From the NCBI GenBank assembly GCA_038751255.1, contig JBCDGN010000005.1, forward strand, positions 1 through 64,000: a stretch of DNA of 64,000 nucleotides, written 5' to 3'. This document shows positions 23,662-32,667 of the stretch, piece after piece. The position numbers were made by a program, and so were the translations under genes. Origin of the DNA: JANSYP01 sp038751255. GTDB lineage: Bacteria > Pseudomonadota > Alphaproteobacteria > Rhodobacterales > Rhodobacteraceae. The notes beneath the pieces are model-generated. The model was not told the DNA's origin. It worked only from the letters and a program-made list of their open reading frames with translations, and searched no databases. How positions within the stretch are numbered: the stretch's first letter is position 1; the number at the start of each line of letters is the position of its first letter.

Positions 23662-24270
23662 ATGCAGCAAGATCAAATCGATGCGTTAAAGCGTGAAATC
23701 CAGCAGTGTCGGATTTGTGCCGAACGCTTCGCCGCGACTGCAACGACCCATGAGCCGCGACCCGTTGTGTGGTTCAATGCAAAGCCAAGGATACTGGTTG
23801 CAGGTCAGGCCCCTGGAAAACGCGTGCACGCATCGGGTCGGCCCTTCACCGATCCCTCTGGCGATCGTCTCCGCGCTTGGCTGGGACTGAGCGAGAAGCA
23901 GTTCTATGACCTTAGCCAAATTGCCGTTGTCCCATCCGCCTTTTGCTTTCCGGGATACGACAAGAAAGGTGCGGATCTGCCCCCGCCTCCAGTTTGCGCT
24001 CGGACATGGCACGACATGGTTGCCAGCGCTCTCGGAGATGTTCCGTTGAAAGTCTTGGTTGGGGGATACGCGCAAAAGAAACACTTGCAAGTCTCTGCCC
24101 CGGTGACGGAACTGGTGCGGGATTGGCGCAGCTATGCACCGCACGTCTTCCCCCTGCCACATCCCTCTTGGCGCAACAACGCCTGGATCAAGCGTAACAC
24201 TTGGTTTGAAGCTGAGCTTTTGCCTGCATTGCGCACCCGTGTCAGAGAGGTTCTGAAGGAGCGCTTATAG
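23662..24270 (+). CDS. uracil-DNA glycosylase-family protein
   Basis: 202 residues with the fold signatures of the UDG superfamily. GQAPGKRVHASGRPFTDPSG carries the GxAPG water-activating loop region, and HPSWRNN replaces the usual HPSP leucine-loop motif. The N-terminal CRICAERF has only two closely spaced cysteines, so the four-Cys FeS cluster of families 4/5 is not evident. It matches the 'uracil-DNA glycosylase family' proteins common in proteobacteria whose activity is untested. The ATG at 23662 has a GGGGGGAGG site; longer in-frame starts run into the divergent gene. Confidence 0.8.
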   Translation: MQQDQIDALKREIQQCRICAERFAATATTHEPRPVVWFNAKPRILVAGQAPGKRVHASGRPFTDPSGDRLRAWLGLSEKQFYDLSQIAVVPSAFCFPGYDKKGADLPPPPVCARTWHDMVASALGDVPLKVLVGGYAQKKHLQVSAPVTELVRDWRSYAPHVFPLPHPSWRNNAWIKRNTWFEAELLPALRTRVREVLKERL

Positions 24271-24785
24271 ATCTGATGTCCAAGTCGGTAATTGAGAACC
24301 GCAGATGTCCCAAACTGAAGACTAGGCCTTCATTCTTTCTAAAGCGTGACATATGGCTTAGGTAGCGACTTGAAGTGGGGATATTAACTCAAAACCGGAA
24401 ACGATGCTTTCCACGCATAAAGTTTTCCGAACGCGGTGAGCCAAACCTGAACCACCCTGCGCAATCAAATTAATATGACGTTACGTCACTAATTGCAGTT
24501 CGAGAACCTTTGTGAACCCTGTCGCAGAGCTTTGCTAGGACGCGATAATTAGGTTAATTTTACCATGCGCAGCGGGGTCGAGTTAGGGTAGCCTGCTGTG
24601 TTGAAACCAGGCAAGCTCAAGAACTTACGTAGCGTAACCCAACGCTTATTTAGATAAGAGTGTCAGTTTCTATTGTCGCTTTCGAAGCAACATAAAATGA
24701 CCGCAAGCAAGTCATCCACTTGCCAGATGCAAGGCCATAAGACACGTAAAGCCGAGCTTAAACAGCACGGCTCCACGTTGATTTT
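24271..24785. other. 515-base gene-poor region
   Basis: No supported gene was found on either strand and the composition is more AT-rich than the surroundings. It contains the 13-bp palindrome TGACGT-T-ACGTCA at 24476-24488 and an imperfect hairpin AGCCG-A-GC / GC-A-CGGCT at 24750-24772. The hairpin is followed 10 bases later by a T-rich run on the plus strand. It could carry a small RNA or be remnant sequence. Confidence 0.45.
24476..24488. repeat. palindrome TGACGT-T-ACGTCA
   Basis: Perfect 6-bp inverted arms with a one-base spacer, in a gene-poor stretch. It looks like an operator for a dimeric regulator, but no gene starts within about 600 bases downstream on the plus strand, so its target is unclear. 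Confidence 0.4.
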
Positions 24786-25109
24786 TTAGGCCTTAATTTC
24801 GAAATCCGCAAGCTCGGCACCGCTATCGATCGCCGATTTAATCCAAGCTGGATGGCGGCCACGGCCGCTCCATGTCAGATCCGGATTTTCAGGATGTCGG
24901 TAGCGCGCAGGGCGTACCGATCGCTTCAGACGACCTGTGGTACCGGTAAGCTCAGCAAGGGAAAAGCCCATCTCACGGGCCCTCGCCTCAACAGAGGCCA
25001 AAGCTTCACGGCGACGCCGGTCGTCCAAGGTATCGATTGCTTTCGTCACTGCCTTTTGCAGTGTCTGAAGCTCATCGAGAGAAAGAGTTTCCAAATTATA
25101 GTCCTGCAT
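24786..25109 (-). CDS. H-NS family nucleoid protein (HvrA-like)
   Basis: 107 residues. The N-terminal helical oligomerisation segment (LSLDELQTLQKAVTKAIDTLDDRRRREALASVEARA) is followed by the C-terminal H-NS DNA-binding motif. The latter contains RYRHPENPDLTWSGRGRHPAWI, with the RGR loop that inserts into the minor groove of AT-rich DNA. The size matches Rhodobacter HvrA, a regulator of photosynthesis and nitrogen genes. The ATG at 25109 is chosen because the likely promoter places the transcript start near 25139, downstream of the alternative ATG at 25142. Confidence 0.88.
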   Translation of the reverse strand: MQDYNLETLSLDELQTLQKAVTKAIDTLDDRRRREALASVEARAREMGFSLAELTGTTGRLKRSVRPARYRHPENPDLTWSGRGRHPAWIKSAIDSGAELADFEIKA

Positions 25110-25145
25110 CGCACCAGTCTTTTTTGTTATTGAGCTAGTCATTTC

Positions 25146-25174
25146 ATCATCGCAGACTGAAAATAGATTGTCAA
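25146..25174 (-). promoter_or_regulatory. sigma-70-type promoter of the H-NS-like gene
   Basis: On the minus strand, TTGACA (25174-25169) is a perfect -35 box, then 17 bases, then GATGAT (25151-25146) as a 4/6 match to the -10 box. The predicted start of transcription near 25139 leaves a leader of about 30 bases before the ATG at 25109. Confidence 0.45.
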
Positions 25175-25314
25175 AACGGAAGTTTCAACCACTCGTACAG
25201 GAATTGGAACAAACTCGCCAAAGTGGGCGTGTATCAGGCGATAAATACAACGATAAATTGCATCATCACATGGGCCCGCAAGAAAGTAGACAATCGAAAC
25301 CAACGCAAAAAAAC

Positions 25315-26184
25315 CTAAGATTTCCCTAAAAAATTCTGTAAACTAGAAATAAGTTTTGACGTTGCGTCCTCATCGTATGAAAGCTGACTAAAAGTCGATT
25401 TTTCCATTTGGTCAAAACCATGGGAAACGGCGGAAAACCGCTCAACTGTAATCGGCGATCCAATTGTCTTTTGCCAGCTTGCAATCTCGGCGCAATCTTC
25501 TGAGTCAACAATGCTGTCGTCCTCGACCAACGCGAAACAAACCGGCAGCTCTCGCTTCCAGCCCCAATGGGCCACGCGGCTTGCCGCGCCGCAATAGGGG
25601 TATATCGCTGCAAGTGCAACCACACCGGCAAGAGGGTCTCGGTTTGGGCTCGTGGGCCAGCGCCTAAGATTTTCAGGACGACGCGGGCGATCTGCCAAGG
25701 CCAATAGGTCTAACACCGCCCAACCACCATGCGACGCTCCGATCAATGCCAAACGCTCTGGATCGACAAACTCCATTTCGCGTGCGTCCGCTAATGCGAC
25801 CGCCAGATCTCCTGCGCGCTCACCACCCGAAAGAACCGCCCCTGTGCAGACCAAGCGCCAAAGAGGCTCACGATCAAATCCCCTGGGTGTGTGGCTGTCC
25901 ACAACCAACGCGGCCCAACCAATTTCATTCAGCGCCTCGGCCCACGTGTCCATATTGTCTTTTGGTCCATCGCAGCCCGACGCCAAAAGCGCAGTTGGAA
26001 AAGGTCCGGTGCCCTCCTCTGGCAAAATAGCGCGATAGTGAGGGCTCAGTTTGTCAGACAGCGCCTCTGGCGACATCCGCGCCAAACCAACACCCTGCAG
26101 CCGCATCACCACCTGCGCGGCGAAGGCCACTACCAGTGCGGCGCAAAGAAGACCCCCGACCCAGAGCAAGGTTTTGCGTTTCAT
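25315..26184 (-). CDS. alpha/beta hydrolase (dienelactone-hydrolase-like), exported
   Basis: 289 residues. An N-terminal signal or anchor segment (LLWVGGLLCAALVVAFAAQVV) precedes an alpha/beta-hydrolase domain. It contains the oxyanion-region sequence LLASGCDGPKDN, the nucleophile elbow GASHGG and a late HGFDQ carrying the catalytic His. This layout is that of the dienelactone hydrolase branch. The substrate is unknown. The N-terminus of this gene is 9 bases downstream of another hydrolase gene on the same strand, so the two form an operon. Confidence 0.82.
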   Translation of the reverse strand: MKRKTLLWVGGLLCAALVVAFAAQVVMRLQGVGLARMSPEALSDKLSPHYRAILPEEGTGPFPTALLASGCDGPKDNMDTWAEALNEIGWAALVVDSHTPRGFDREPLWRLVCTGAVLSGGERAGDLAVALADAREMEFVDPERLALIGASHGGWAVLDLLALADRPRRPENLRRWPTSPNRDPLAGVVALAAIYPYCGAASRVAHWGWKRELPVCFALVEDDSIVDSEDCAEIASWQKTIGSPITVERFSAVSHGFDQMEKSTFSQLSYDEDATSKLISSLQNFLGKS

Positions 26185-26193
26185 TCAAGCTGC

Positions 26194-27867
26194 TTAGAAG
26201 GCGGGGCCGCGTTTGTCATAAGCTTCGCGCAGGGCCATACGCCGCTCAGGCGTCCAATCTGGTGGATCGAGCAACATTGCCCAGGCATCGATGTAGTCGT
26301 CCCCGATATAATAGTGCCCATAGCCCTCGACCTGCAGTGATATCGCCATATCGAGCGCCAGTTGGAACACAGTCACCACAGGAAACCAGGTGAGTTCGGG
26401 CGAAACATCCGGTGCGCGCGGCTCCGTGAACCAATCGGGGCGCTGGAACGCCGAGGTGAACGTGAAGGCGACAATCGGATCACTGGGATAGTGCAAGAAC
26501 ACCATCCGGATGGGACCCCACTCAGTCTGATCGGGCAGATGGTGACCGTCTTGATTGACCACACGAACCAGCGATCCGTTGCCCGCTTGCGGTAGCCACT
26601 CTGTACTGCCGGACGCCCGCCGGTCACGCACCGTTTGCCATAAGGGACTGAGAAAGGGCGATCCAGCCCATAAGGCACCTTCGATTGGATCTCCCAACAT
26701 GTCGTAGAGTTTCAAGGTCGTCTGTGAGTTGAACGAGCCCTGGCTCAGCCCATGGACATAAAGCTTTGGGCGAGCGTTAGGCGGCAATTGCGCCCAATAC
26801 TCATAGATCGTGTCGAAGAGAACTCTGGCCTGTTCGACCCCGTATTCAGGGTGCACCAAAAGCGACAAGGCACTGGTCAAATAGGAGTATTGCACCGCAA
26901 CGGTTGCAACATCGCCACCTGTCATCAGTTCCAGCGTGTCATGTCCACCGGGATCCAGCCAACCGGTCCCAACCGGCACCACGACAACGAGGTTTTCGCG
27001 ATCGAAACCACCCACTCGGATCAACTCTTCCAGAGCCAGATTGGCGCGCTCTTGCGCAGTATTGGCTGACCGCCTGCCGATGTAGACGCGGATGGGGTCC
27101 AGGGCTTCAGGTCCATAGTAATCGGCAATCTCTTCTTGTGTTGGCCCTTGGGTGACGAAATAGCGCCCCCAACGTCCCATGGTCTGCCAATCCACTAGCG
27201 AGGCCGCACTGCCGGTCACATTCGGGTTTTGGGGTTGCGGGATATCAGGCTCAATCAACTCGTCAGCCGCTTCAAAAGAAGCGTCCGCCGCGCTGAGCGC
27301 GCGTTGCAGCAAAACCCCGTCGACCGCGGCCCAGACCAGCCATGCGGTGACACCGAATGCGAGGATCAAGGCCACGCGCGGCGGTAGAATGCGCATCAGT
27401 TGGCGATTGATCCTTTCCAAGAGCCAGCCCGCGATGCGGAAGAACATCCAGAGCACCAAGAAAACCGCGACACCTGCGCCAAGGATCAACCAGGGTTCCG
27501 CAGTTTCAATTGGGGGCAAGTTCATGACCGCACGGGTGGCATCCTGCCAGGCCGCCGCCTGAAATAGAGCATAGGCGATCGCTGCCGCGCCGAGGAAAAA
27601 AAACAAGATCTGGAACACAATCAACGCAGGACGGGGAAACCGCGGCAGTTCCAGCCAGCGCCAACCGACGCCGGCCAAGCGGCCAACATGATACCCGATG
27701 ATCGCAACCACGCCGCCAAGGATACCTTGAATGAGCGGTTCGCGCGGAATCAGAGATGGCGTCAAGGAGGCGGCAAAAAATATTGCCGCACAGAACAATC
27801 CTAACGGATGAAACCAAGGCGCTTTATAGGCCGGAGCATGCGATGAACGATCAGGATAATAGGTCAT
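26194..27867 (-). CDS. membrane-bound alpha/beta hydrolase (PF10081 type)
   Basis: 557 residues. The N-terminal ~210 residues contain about four membrane helices (GLFCAAIFFAASLTPSLIP, GILGGVVAIIGYHVG, FQILFFFLGAAAIAYALF, WLILGAGVAVFLVLWMFF). A soluble C-terminal domain carries the serine-hydrolase elbow HGLSQGS. This combination matches the alpha/beta-hydrolase family formerly annotated DUF2319. Its role is not established, though a lipid- or envelope-related esterase is often supposed. It is the first gene of a two-hydrolase operon. Confidence 0.85.
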   Translation of the reverse strand: MTYYPDRSSHAPAYKAPWFHPLGLFCAAIFFAASLTPSLIPREPLIQGILGGVVAIIGYHVGRLAGVGWRWLELPRFPRPALIVFQILFFFLGAAAIAYALFQAAAWQDATRAVMNLPPIETAEPWLILGAGVAVFLVLWMFFRIAGWLLERINRQLMRILPPRVALILAFGVTAWLVWAAVDGVLLQRALSAADASFEAADELIEPDIPQPQNPNVTGSAASLVDWQTMGRWGRYFVTQGPTQEEIADYYGPEALDPIRVYIGRRSANTAQERANLALEELIRVGGFDRENLVVVVPVGTGWLDPGGHDTLELMTGGDVATVAVQYSYLTSALSLLVHPEYGVEQARVLFDTIYEYWAQLPPNARPKLYVHGLSQGSFNSQTTLKLYDMLGDPIEGALWAGSPFLSPLWQTVRDRRASGSTEWLPQAGNGSLVRVVNQDGHHLPDQTEWGPIRMVFLHYPSDPIVAFTFTSAFQRPDWFTEPRAPDVSPELTWFPVVTVFQLALDMAISLQVEGYGHYYIGDDYIDAWAMLLDPPDWTPERRMALREAYDKRGPAF

Positions 27868-27990
27868 GTAGCCTCTACCGATGAGAACTCGGATGGCTCA
27901 ACGCCTAGCATGCCATTGCCGGGAAAGGCGATGCCCGGACCCTTGGTTTCTGAGTGTGGTGGATGTTCCGCTCGCCCGGTGAGGGTGACG

Positions 27991-28305
27991 CTAGCGCAGA
28001 GTGCGACGAGCCGGGTTTAGGTTTTGCGAGGCTGAGGACGGATCAAAGCTTGGTATCAGTTGATCCTGGGTTTCCTTCAAAAAGTCGCCGGGTTTATCCT
28101 CGAACGAGAAAAAGCCACTTGTCCCGGACAAACTCTCCGTGATGCTCTGGGTGCCCTGGTTTGTGAAGTTTGAACTGGTGTCCGTCAGAACTTGGTTGTC
28201 TCCTAGAAAAATGTTCAGCCCGTCCGTCCCGGTGAGCGACATCGCCGAGACCATGCTTGACCCCAGAACGAAGAGGCAAAACGAAGACAACAGGTTCTTG
28301 ATCAT
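27991..28305 (-). CDS. small secreted protein of unknown function
   Basis: 104 residues starting at MIKNLLSSFCLFVLGSSMVSA, a clear signal peptide. The mature part is Ser/Thr/Asn-rich with no cysteine (SLTGTDGLNIFLGDNQ to SGFFSFEDKPGDF). I do not recognise a family. Codon use and the good signal peptide support a real gene. It is downstream of parC on the same strand. A small inverted repeat GCCGAA-TG-TTCGGC (28335-28348) lies just upstream. Confidence 0.6.
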   Translation of the reverse strand: MIKNLLSSFCLFVLGSSMVSAMSLTGTDGLNIFLGDNQVLTDTSSNFTNQGTQSITESLSGTSGFFSFEDKPGDFLKETQDQLIPSFDPSSASQNLNPARRTLR

Positions 28306-28443
28306 AACAATTCCAACGCGACAAAGTTTGCTTCGCCGAATGTTCGGCAATGCGCCAAGCTACCACGCTTGCTGTTCAAGTCCGCGTCAAATTTAGATGA
28401 ATAAGTTAATCTCGCGGCACGAGCGCGCGCGCGGTTGCCTCCT

Positions 28444-30768
28444 CTAGGAGAGGTCAAAGCGATTGCTGCGGGGAAAGCCACGTGGCGCCATACGGCCTGC
28501 ACTTGCGCGCTTGCCCACCCATTCGCCCAAGTCGGGGTCCCGTACGGTTCGGGTCCGTCCATCTGGCATAGGCCAACTCAGACCCTCTTCACGGGCAAAC
28601 ACAATCGCATCTGTTAAGGTTGTGTCCGCGTCCTTGTATTTCTGTAGCCGTACGCCCTTGCCACGGGCCATCTCCGGTAATTCCGCTAAGGCAAAGACCA
28701 AGAGCTTTCGATTGGCACCGACAACCGCCACATGGTCGCCGTCGACCGGTTGACAAACCGTTGCCTTGGATGCGCCACGCAAATTGAGCACTTGTTTGCC
28801 AGAGCGTGTCTGCGCGACGATTTCGTCTTCCGGTACGATGAACCCATCGCCCGCGTTAGAGGCGAGCAAGAGCTTCTCTCCAGCGCGATAGATTCGCAGG
28901 GCGACAATTTGCACGTCATTGGGCAGATCGACCATGAGCCGCACAGGCTCCCCCAGCCCCCGCCCACCGGGGAGGTTGGACGCCGACAGCGTGTAGACCC
29001 GTCCGTTGGAGCCCAGGACCAAAAGCCGATCGGTTGTCTCTGCATGGGACACGAACCGACCGGCATCACCGTCGCGATATTTCAGCACCTGACTCAGATC
29101 GATATGCCCCTTCATCGCCCGGATCCAACCCATCTCGGAACAGACGATGGTCACTGGCTCGCGGTCGATCATGGCCTCCAGAGGCACTTCAGCGACCTCT
29201 TCAGCTTCAGCAAATCCAGATCGCCGCGCGCCTCCAGACGCCGTTTTGCCAAATTTCTTTCGTGTGGCGCGCAGTTCTTCTGCGATGCGTCCCCATTGCA
29301 GGCTTTCGTCGTCGAGCAAATCCTCAATCTCTGCCCGTTCGGCCATCAGCCGGTCACGTTCATCGGTCAGTGCGATTTCTTCAAGACGCCGCAGAGCCCT
29401 GAGGCGCATATTGAGGATGGCCTCGGCCTGGACATCACTCAAACCAGCGCCTGACGCCACCGGCCCCAGCTCCATGGGCGAGGTATATTCCGCCTCATCC
29501 GCAGCGCGCGGCGTCTTTCTTGACCAATCCTCGGCCATCAGAGCGGCTTTGGGATCCTCGTCATACCGAATTATGTCGATGACGCGGTCGAGATTTAGAA
29601 AGGCAATGATGAGACCTTCGAGCACCTCAAGGCGGTGGTCGATTTTTCCCAGCCGATAGCGTGACCGGCGCAGCAGAACCTCGCGACGATGCCCCAGATA
29701 GGCCCGCAGCACTTCAGCCAATCCACAAACTTTCGGGGTGCGCCCATCGATCAACACATTCATGTTGAGCGCAAATCGGGTCTCAAGATCGCTCAGCCGG
29801 AACAGCGTTCCCATCAGCATCTGGGGCGCGACATTGCGGGACCGGGGCTCCAACACGATCCGCACGTCCTCCGCACTTTCGTCACGGACATCGGCCAAAA
29901 TCGGAACCTTCTTGGATTGGATCAGCTCGGCCAATTTCTCGATCAGTTTTGATTTCTGAACCTGATAGGGGATCTCGGTGACCACGATCTGCCATTGTCC
30001 ACGACCGAGATCTTCCGTCTCCCAGCGCGCGCGTAGGCGAAAACCGCCCCGGCCTGTTCGGTAGGTCTCTATGATGCTGTCGCGCGGCTCTACGATGACC
30101 CCACCTGTGGGAAAATCGGGACCAGGAATGTATTTCTCGACCAGTGTTTCCACCCGCGCATCGGGTGATTTGATCAGATGCAGGCAAGCTGCGATCAATT
30201 CATCGATATTGTGTGGGGCGATGTTGGTCGCCATGCCCACGGCAATCCCACTTGATCCGTTCGCCAAAATATTGGGAAAGGCGGCCGGCATAACCACGGG
30301 CTCGCTCAGAGTCCCATCGTAGTTTTCGTTGAAATCGACAGCGTCTTCGTCAAGGCCCTCCATCAGAGCCTCGGCAGCAGCTGTCACACGCGCTTCGGTA
30401 TAGCGCGACGCAGCCGGGTTATCGCCATCGATATTGCCGAAATTGCCCTGTCCATCGACCAGCGGATAGCGCACGTTGAACTCTTGAGCGAGCCGCGCCA
30501 GTGCATCGTAGATCGCGGCTTCCCCATGCGGGTGGAAATTCCCCATGACATCGCCAGAGATCTTGGCCGACTTCCGAAACCCTCCTGACGAAGTCAAACG
30601 CAATTCGCGCATGGCATAAAGAATTCGGCGATGCACCGGTTTCAGCCCATCGCGCACATCCGGCAATGCACGGTGCACGATTGTGCTCAGCGCATAGGTC
30701 AGATATCGTGTCCCGATGGCACGGCGCAGCGGTTCAGCGAGGTCTTCGCGGTCGGAGGGGTCGTCCAT
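28444..30768 (-). CDS. parC: DNA topoisomerase IV subunit A
   Basis: 774 residues. The winged-helix/tower core includes YALSTIVHRALPDVRDGLKPVHRRILYAM, and the catalytic Tyr is residue 123 in the AASRYTEAR motif (Tyr-120 in E. coli ParC). The C-terminal part has irregular propeller repeats such as GRVYTLSASNLPGGRG. The length fits ParC rather than GyrA (about 880 or more), and the GyrA-box QRRGGKG is not present. The enzyme decatenates sister chromosomes with ParE, which is not in the window. The ATG at 30768 begins MDDPSDREDLAEPL. Confidence 0.94.
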   Translation of the reverse strand: MDDPSDREDLAEPLRRAIGTRYLTYALSTIVHRALPDVRDGLKPVHRRILYAMRELRLTSSGGFRKSAKISGDVMGNFHPHGEAAIYDALARLAQEFNVRYPLVDGQGNFGNIDGDNPAASRYTEARVTAAAEALMEGLDEDAVDFNENYDGTLSEPVVMPAAFPNILANGSSGIAVGMATNIAPHNIDELIAACLHLIKSPDARVETLVEKYIPGPDFPTGGVIVEPRDSIIETYRTGRGGFRLRARWETEDLGRGQWQIVVTEIPYQVQKSKLIEKLAELIQSKKVPILADVRDESAEDVRIVLEPRSRNVAPQMLMGTLFRLSDLETRFALNMNVLIDGRTPKVCGLAEVLRAYLGHRREVLLRRSRYRLGKIDHRLEVLEGLIIAFLNLDRVIDIIRYDEDPKAALMAEDWSRKTPRAADEAEYTSPMELGPVASGAGLSDVQAEAILNMRLRALRRLEEIALTDERDRLMAERAEIEDLLDDESLQWGRIAEELRATRKKFGKTASGGARRSGFAEAEEVAEVPLEAMIDREPVTIVCSEMGWIRAMKGHIDLSQVLKYRDGDAGRFVSHAETTDRLLVLGSNGRVYTLSASNLPGGRGLGEPVRLMVDLPNDVQIVALRIYRAGEKLLLASNAGDGFIVPEDEIVAQTRSGKQVLNLRGASKATVCQPVDGDHVAVVGANRKLLVFALAELPEMARGKGVRLQKYKDADTTLTDAIVFAREEGLSWPMPDGRTRTVRDPDLGEWVGKRASAGRMAPRGFPRSNRFDLS

Positions 30769-30891
30769 CGCCCTTGCATAACGATGCGCGGCGCTAGGGT
30801 AAAGCAACCACAGCGAATGCAGTGACGCTTAATCCCCGTGCTACGAATCAATGGTTAGGCTAGGTCACGTAAGAGTTCTGGAGGACATGAT

Positions 30892-31665
30892 ATGGCCCTG
30901 AGGCTGACCTTAGCTTTGGTGGTGGTGATATTTCTGGTGATGCGCTTTGCTGATGAACCGGGAACGGGGCCGTTGGCGCCAGACGTGGTTGATGCAACAC
31001 CAGACACCTCGTCCTCTGAAGATGCGAATCAGGCGCCGACAACTTCCTCTGAGTCTGCGACGACAGGCACAGACAGTCGACTGGCATCGGAGACAGCCAC
31101 TGTGATCCGGCTTGATCCCACGCCATCATTGCCAGAGGGCTCAGAGCCGATCACGCTGGCTCCTCCGGCGAGCCTCGCGCCAGACACTGAGACTGCTGCG
31201 GACAGCACGTCGGACAGCGATCCATTCGAAAGCGCGGCAAGCGAAACCATCGCTGAGTTCGATATTCTGCCTGAAGGTCTCGCGACAGGTGGGGCTGGCG
31301 GCCTAGGGGCCGCATTGGATTTGCGTGACCAAGTCGACGCTGCCTTGGAGGCCGCACAAGAGCCGCCGAGCCGCCCTTCACTTGCAGAATTGGCGCAGCC
31401 AGGTGGCGGACAGACACAAACCGCCGCGGTGCCAGAAGAAGTCCCATCTGAACCGATCGATGGGCGCTATGCCGAAGTCACGGCAACGGCCGTCAACTTA
31501 CGCGGCGGCCCATCAACCTTAAATGCCGTCGTGGGACGTGTTTCACGCGGTGATGTCCTAGAAATTCTCGGCGAGCATTCTGGCGGATGGTCTTCAATCA
31601 CCCATCCCAATACCGGAGAGACTGCCTACATCTCCACCCAATTCCTCTCGCCAGTAGCGAACTAG
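30892..31665 (+). CDS. SH3-domain protein, membrane-anchored
   Basis: 257 residues. A signal anchor (LRLTLALVVVIFLVMRF) is followed by a long low-complexity, acidic, Ser/Thr/Pro/Ala-rich linker (about 25-190) and a C-terminal bacterial SH3 domain. That domain contains VTATAVNLRGGPSTLNAVVGRVSRGDVLEIL. Such domains often bind peptidoglycan, so an envelope role is likely, with no enzymatic domain visible. A strong GGAGG site precedes the ATG. The gene is divergent from parC. Confidence 0.8.
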   Translation: MALRLTLALVVVIFLVMRFADEPGTGPLAPDVVDATPDTSSSEDANQAPTTSSESATTGTDSRLASETATVIRLDPTPSLPEGSEPITLAPPASLAPDTETAADSTSDSDPFESAASETIAEFDILPEGLATGGAGGLGAALDLRDQVDAALEAAQEPPSRPSLAELAQPGGGQTQTAAVPEEVPSEPIDGRYAEVTATAVNLRGGPSTLNAVVGRVSRGDVLEILGEHSGGWSSITHPNTGETAYISTQFLSPVAN

Positions 31666-32083
31666 TCAAAGACAACGGCAGCGCACCCGCACCGGATGGC
31701 CCAAGGGGCCAGTCGGTGCCCGGCCCAACGGGACGCACGCGCCCTCGCAGAGGGGGCAAGGACGGGCGGGAGTTCCCCCTTAGTCAAAATAGAACAGAGG
31801 TCTCGCCTCAGGTCATGCCTATGGCGATGGCGAAATTAACAGAACTCACCGTCAAAACAGCTGTTTCTCCGCTCCGATAAATCCGCCGTCGGCATTCACT
31901 CGAAAGATGCGATGGCGCATCATGCGAGACCTCTTAATCCGCAGACTGTGTCACGATGTCGGCGTGCAACGCTGGACGTTCCACGGCACACTCGAACCAA
32001 GCCAGATACAGTTAAACCCGATGCGATCGAGCGATCCTGGGCAGAACGCAAGCGCTCAATGCTCTTCAACAAACACATGAACC
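31666..32083. other. GC-rich structured intergenic region
   Basis: No supported gene. The first part is unusually GC-rich and folds into local hairpins. TGGCCC-AAG-GGGCCA (31697-31711) is perfect, and CCCTC-GCA-GAGGG occurs at 31742-31754. The first may terminate the SH3 gene, although no T-run follows. Open frames here have no family resemblance and no ribosome-binding site. Confidence 0.45.
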
Positions 32084-32623
32084 ATGTTTGCAAGACTTGA
32101 TATGATCCCTGCCTGGATCGATGGCGTGCTTACTCCGGTGGACAAGCTGGAGGTTCACAAGCGCGGCCTGAGACACAAGGCTGTCTCGGTCTTCGTGATG
32201 TCGGGCCACAATGTGTTGGTCCAACGGCGCGCAATGACGAAGTACCACACGCCGGGGCTTTGGGCGAATACCTGCTGCACCCATCCCAACTGGGGAGAAA
32301 GCGCTTCAGATTGCGCCGTCCGGCGTCTCAAAGAAGAACTTGGGATCACCGGGCTTTACCCCGCCTTGCGCGACACGGTCGAGTATCGCGCCGATGTCGG
32401 CGGAGGCTTGGTCGAACATGAGGTCGTCGACCTTTTCCTGGCCCATACAGGAATGGACCTGAAACTCAACATCAACCCAGCGGAGGTGATGCAGGTTGAA
32501 TGGATCGGGATCTACGACCTGGCCGCAGAAATCGCCCGTCGTCCCTCTCGTTTCACCCCATGGCTGCGCATCTACATGCAAGAGCACCAAGACCATATCT
32601 TTGGAAGTCTGGTGCGGGTCTAA
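32084..32623 (+). CDS. idi: isopentenyl-diphosphate delta-isomerase, type I
   Basis: 179 residues of the Nudix-fold type I isomerase, converting IPP to DMAPP for isoprenoid synthesis. It has KLEVHKRGLRHKAVSVFVM at the start and the active-site Cys in WANTCCTHPNWGE. A Nudix-like box (RRLKEELGI) and the metal/catalytic Glu region follow. In phototrophic relatives idi sits near pigment genes; none are here. The start may be ATG 32084 or ATG 32102; neither has a strong ribosome-binding site. Confidence 0.93.
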   Translation: MFARLDMIPAWIDGVLTPVDKLEVHKRGLRHKAVSVFVMSGHNVLVQRRAMTKYHTPGLWANTCCTHPNWGESASDCAVRRLKEELGITGLYPALRDTVEYRADVGGGLVEHEVVDLFLAHTGMDLKLNINPAEVMQVEWIGIYDLAAEIARRPSRFTPWLRIYMQEHQDHIFGSLVRV

Positions 32624-32667
32624 GCCGCCCGAACGCGCCGCTTTGACCCAACAAGATGGTCCCAGCT

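Noticed and set aside
28444..30768. Possible gyrA rather than parC
   Set aside because: 774 residues is short for GyrA and no GyrA-box is seen in the C-terminal part.
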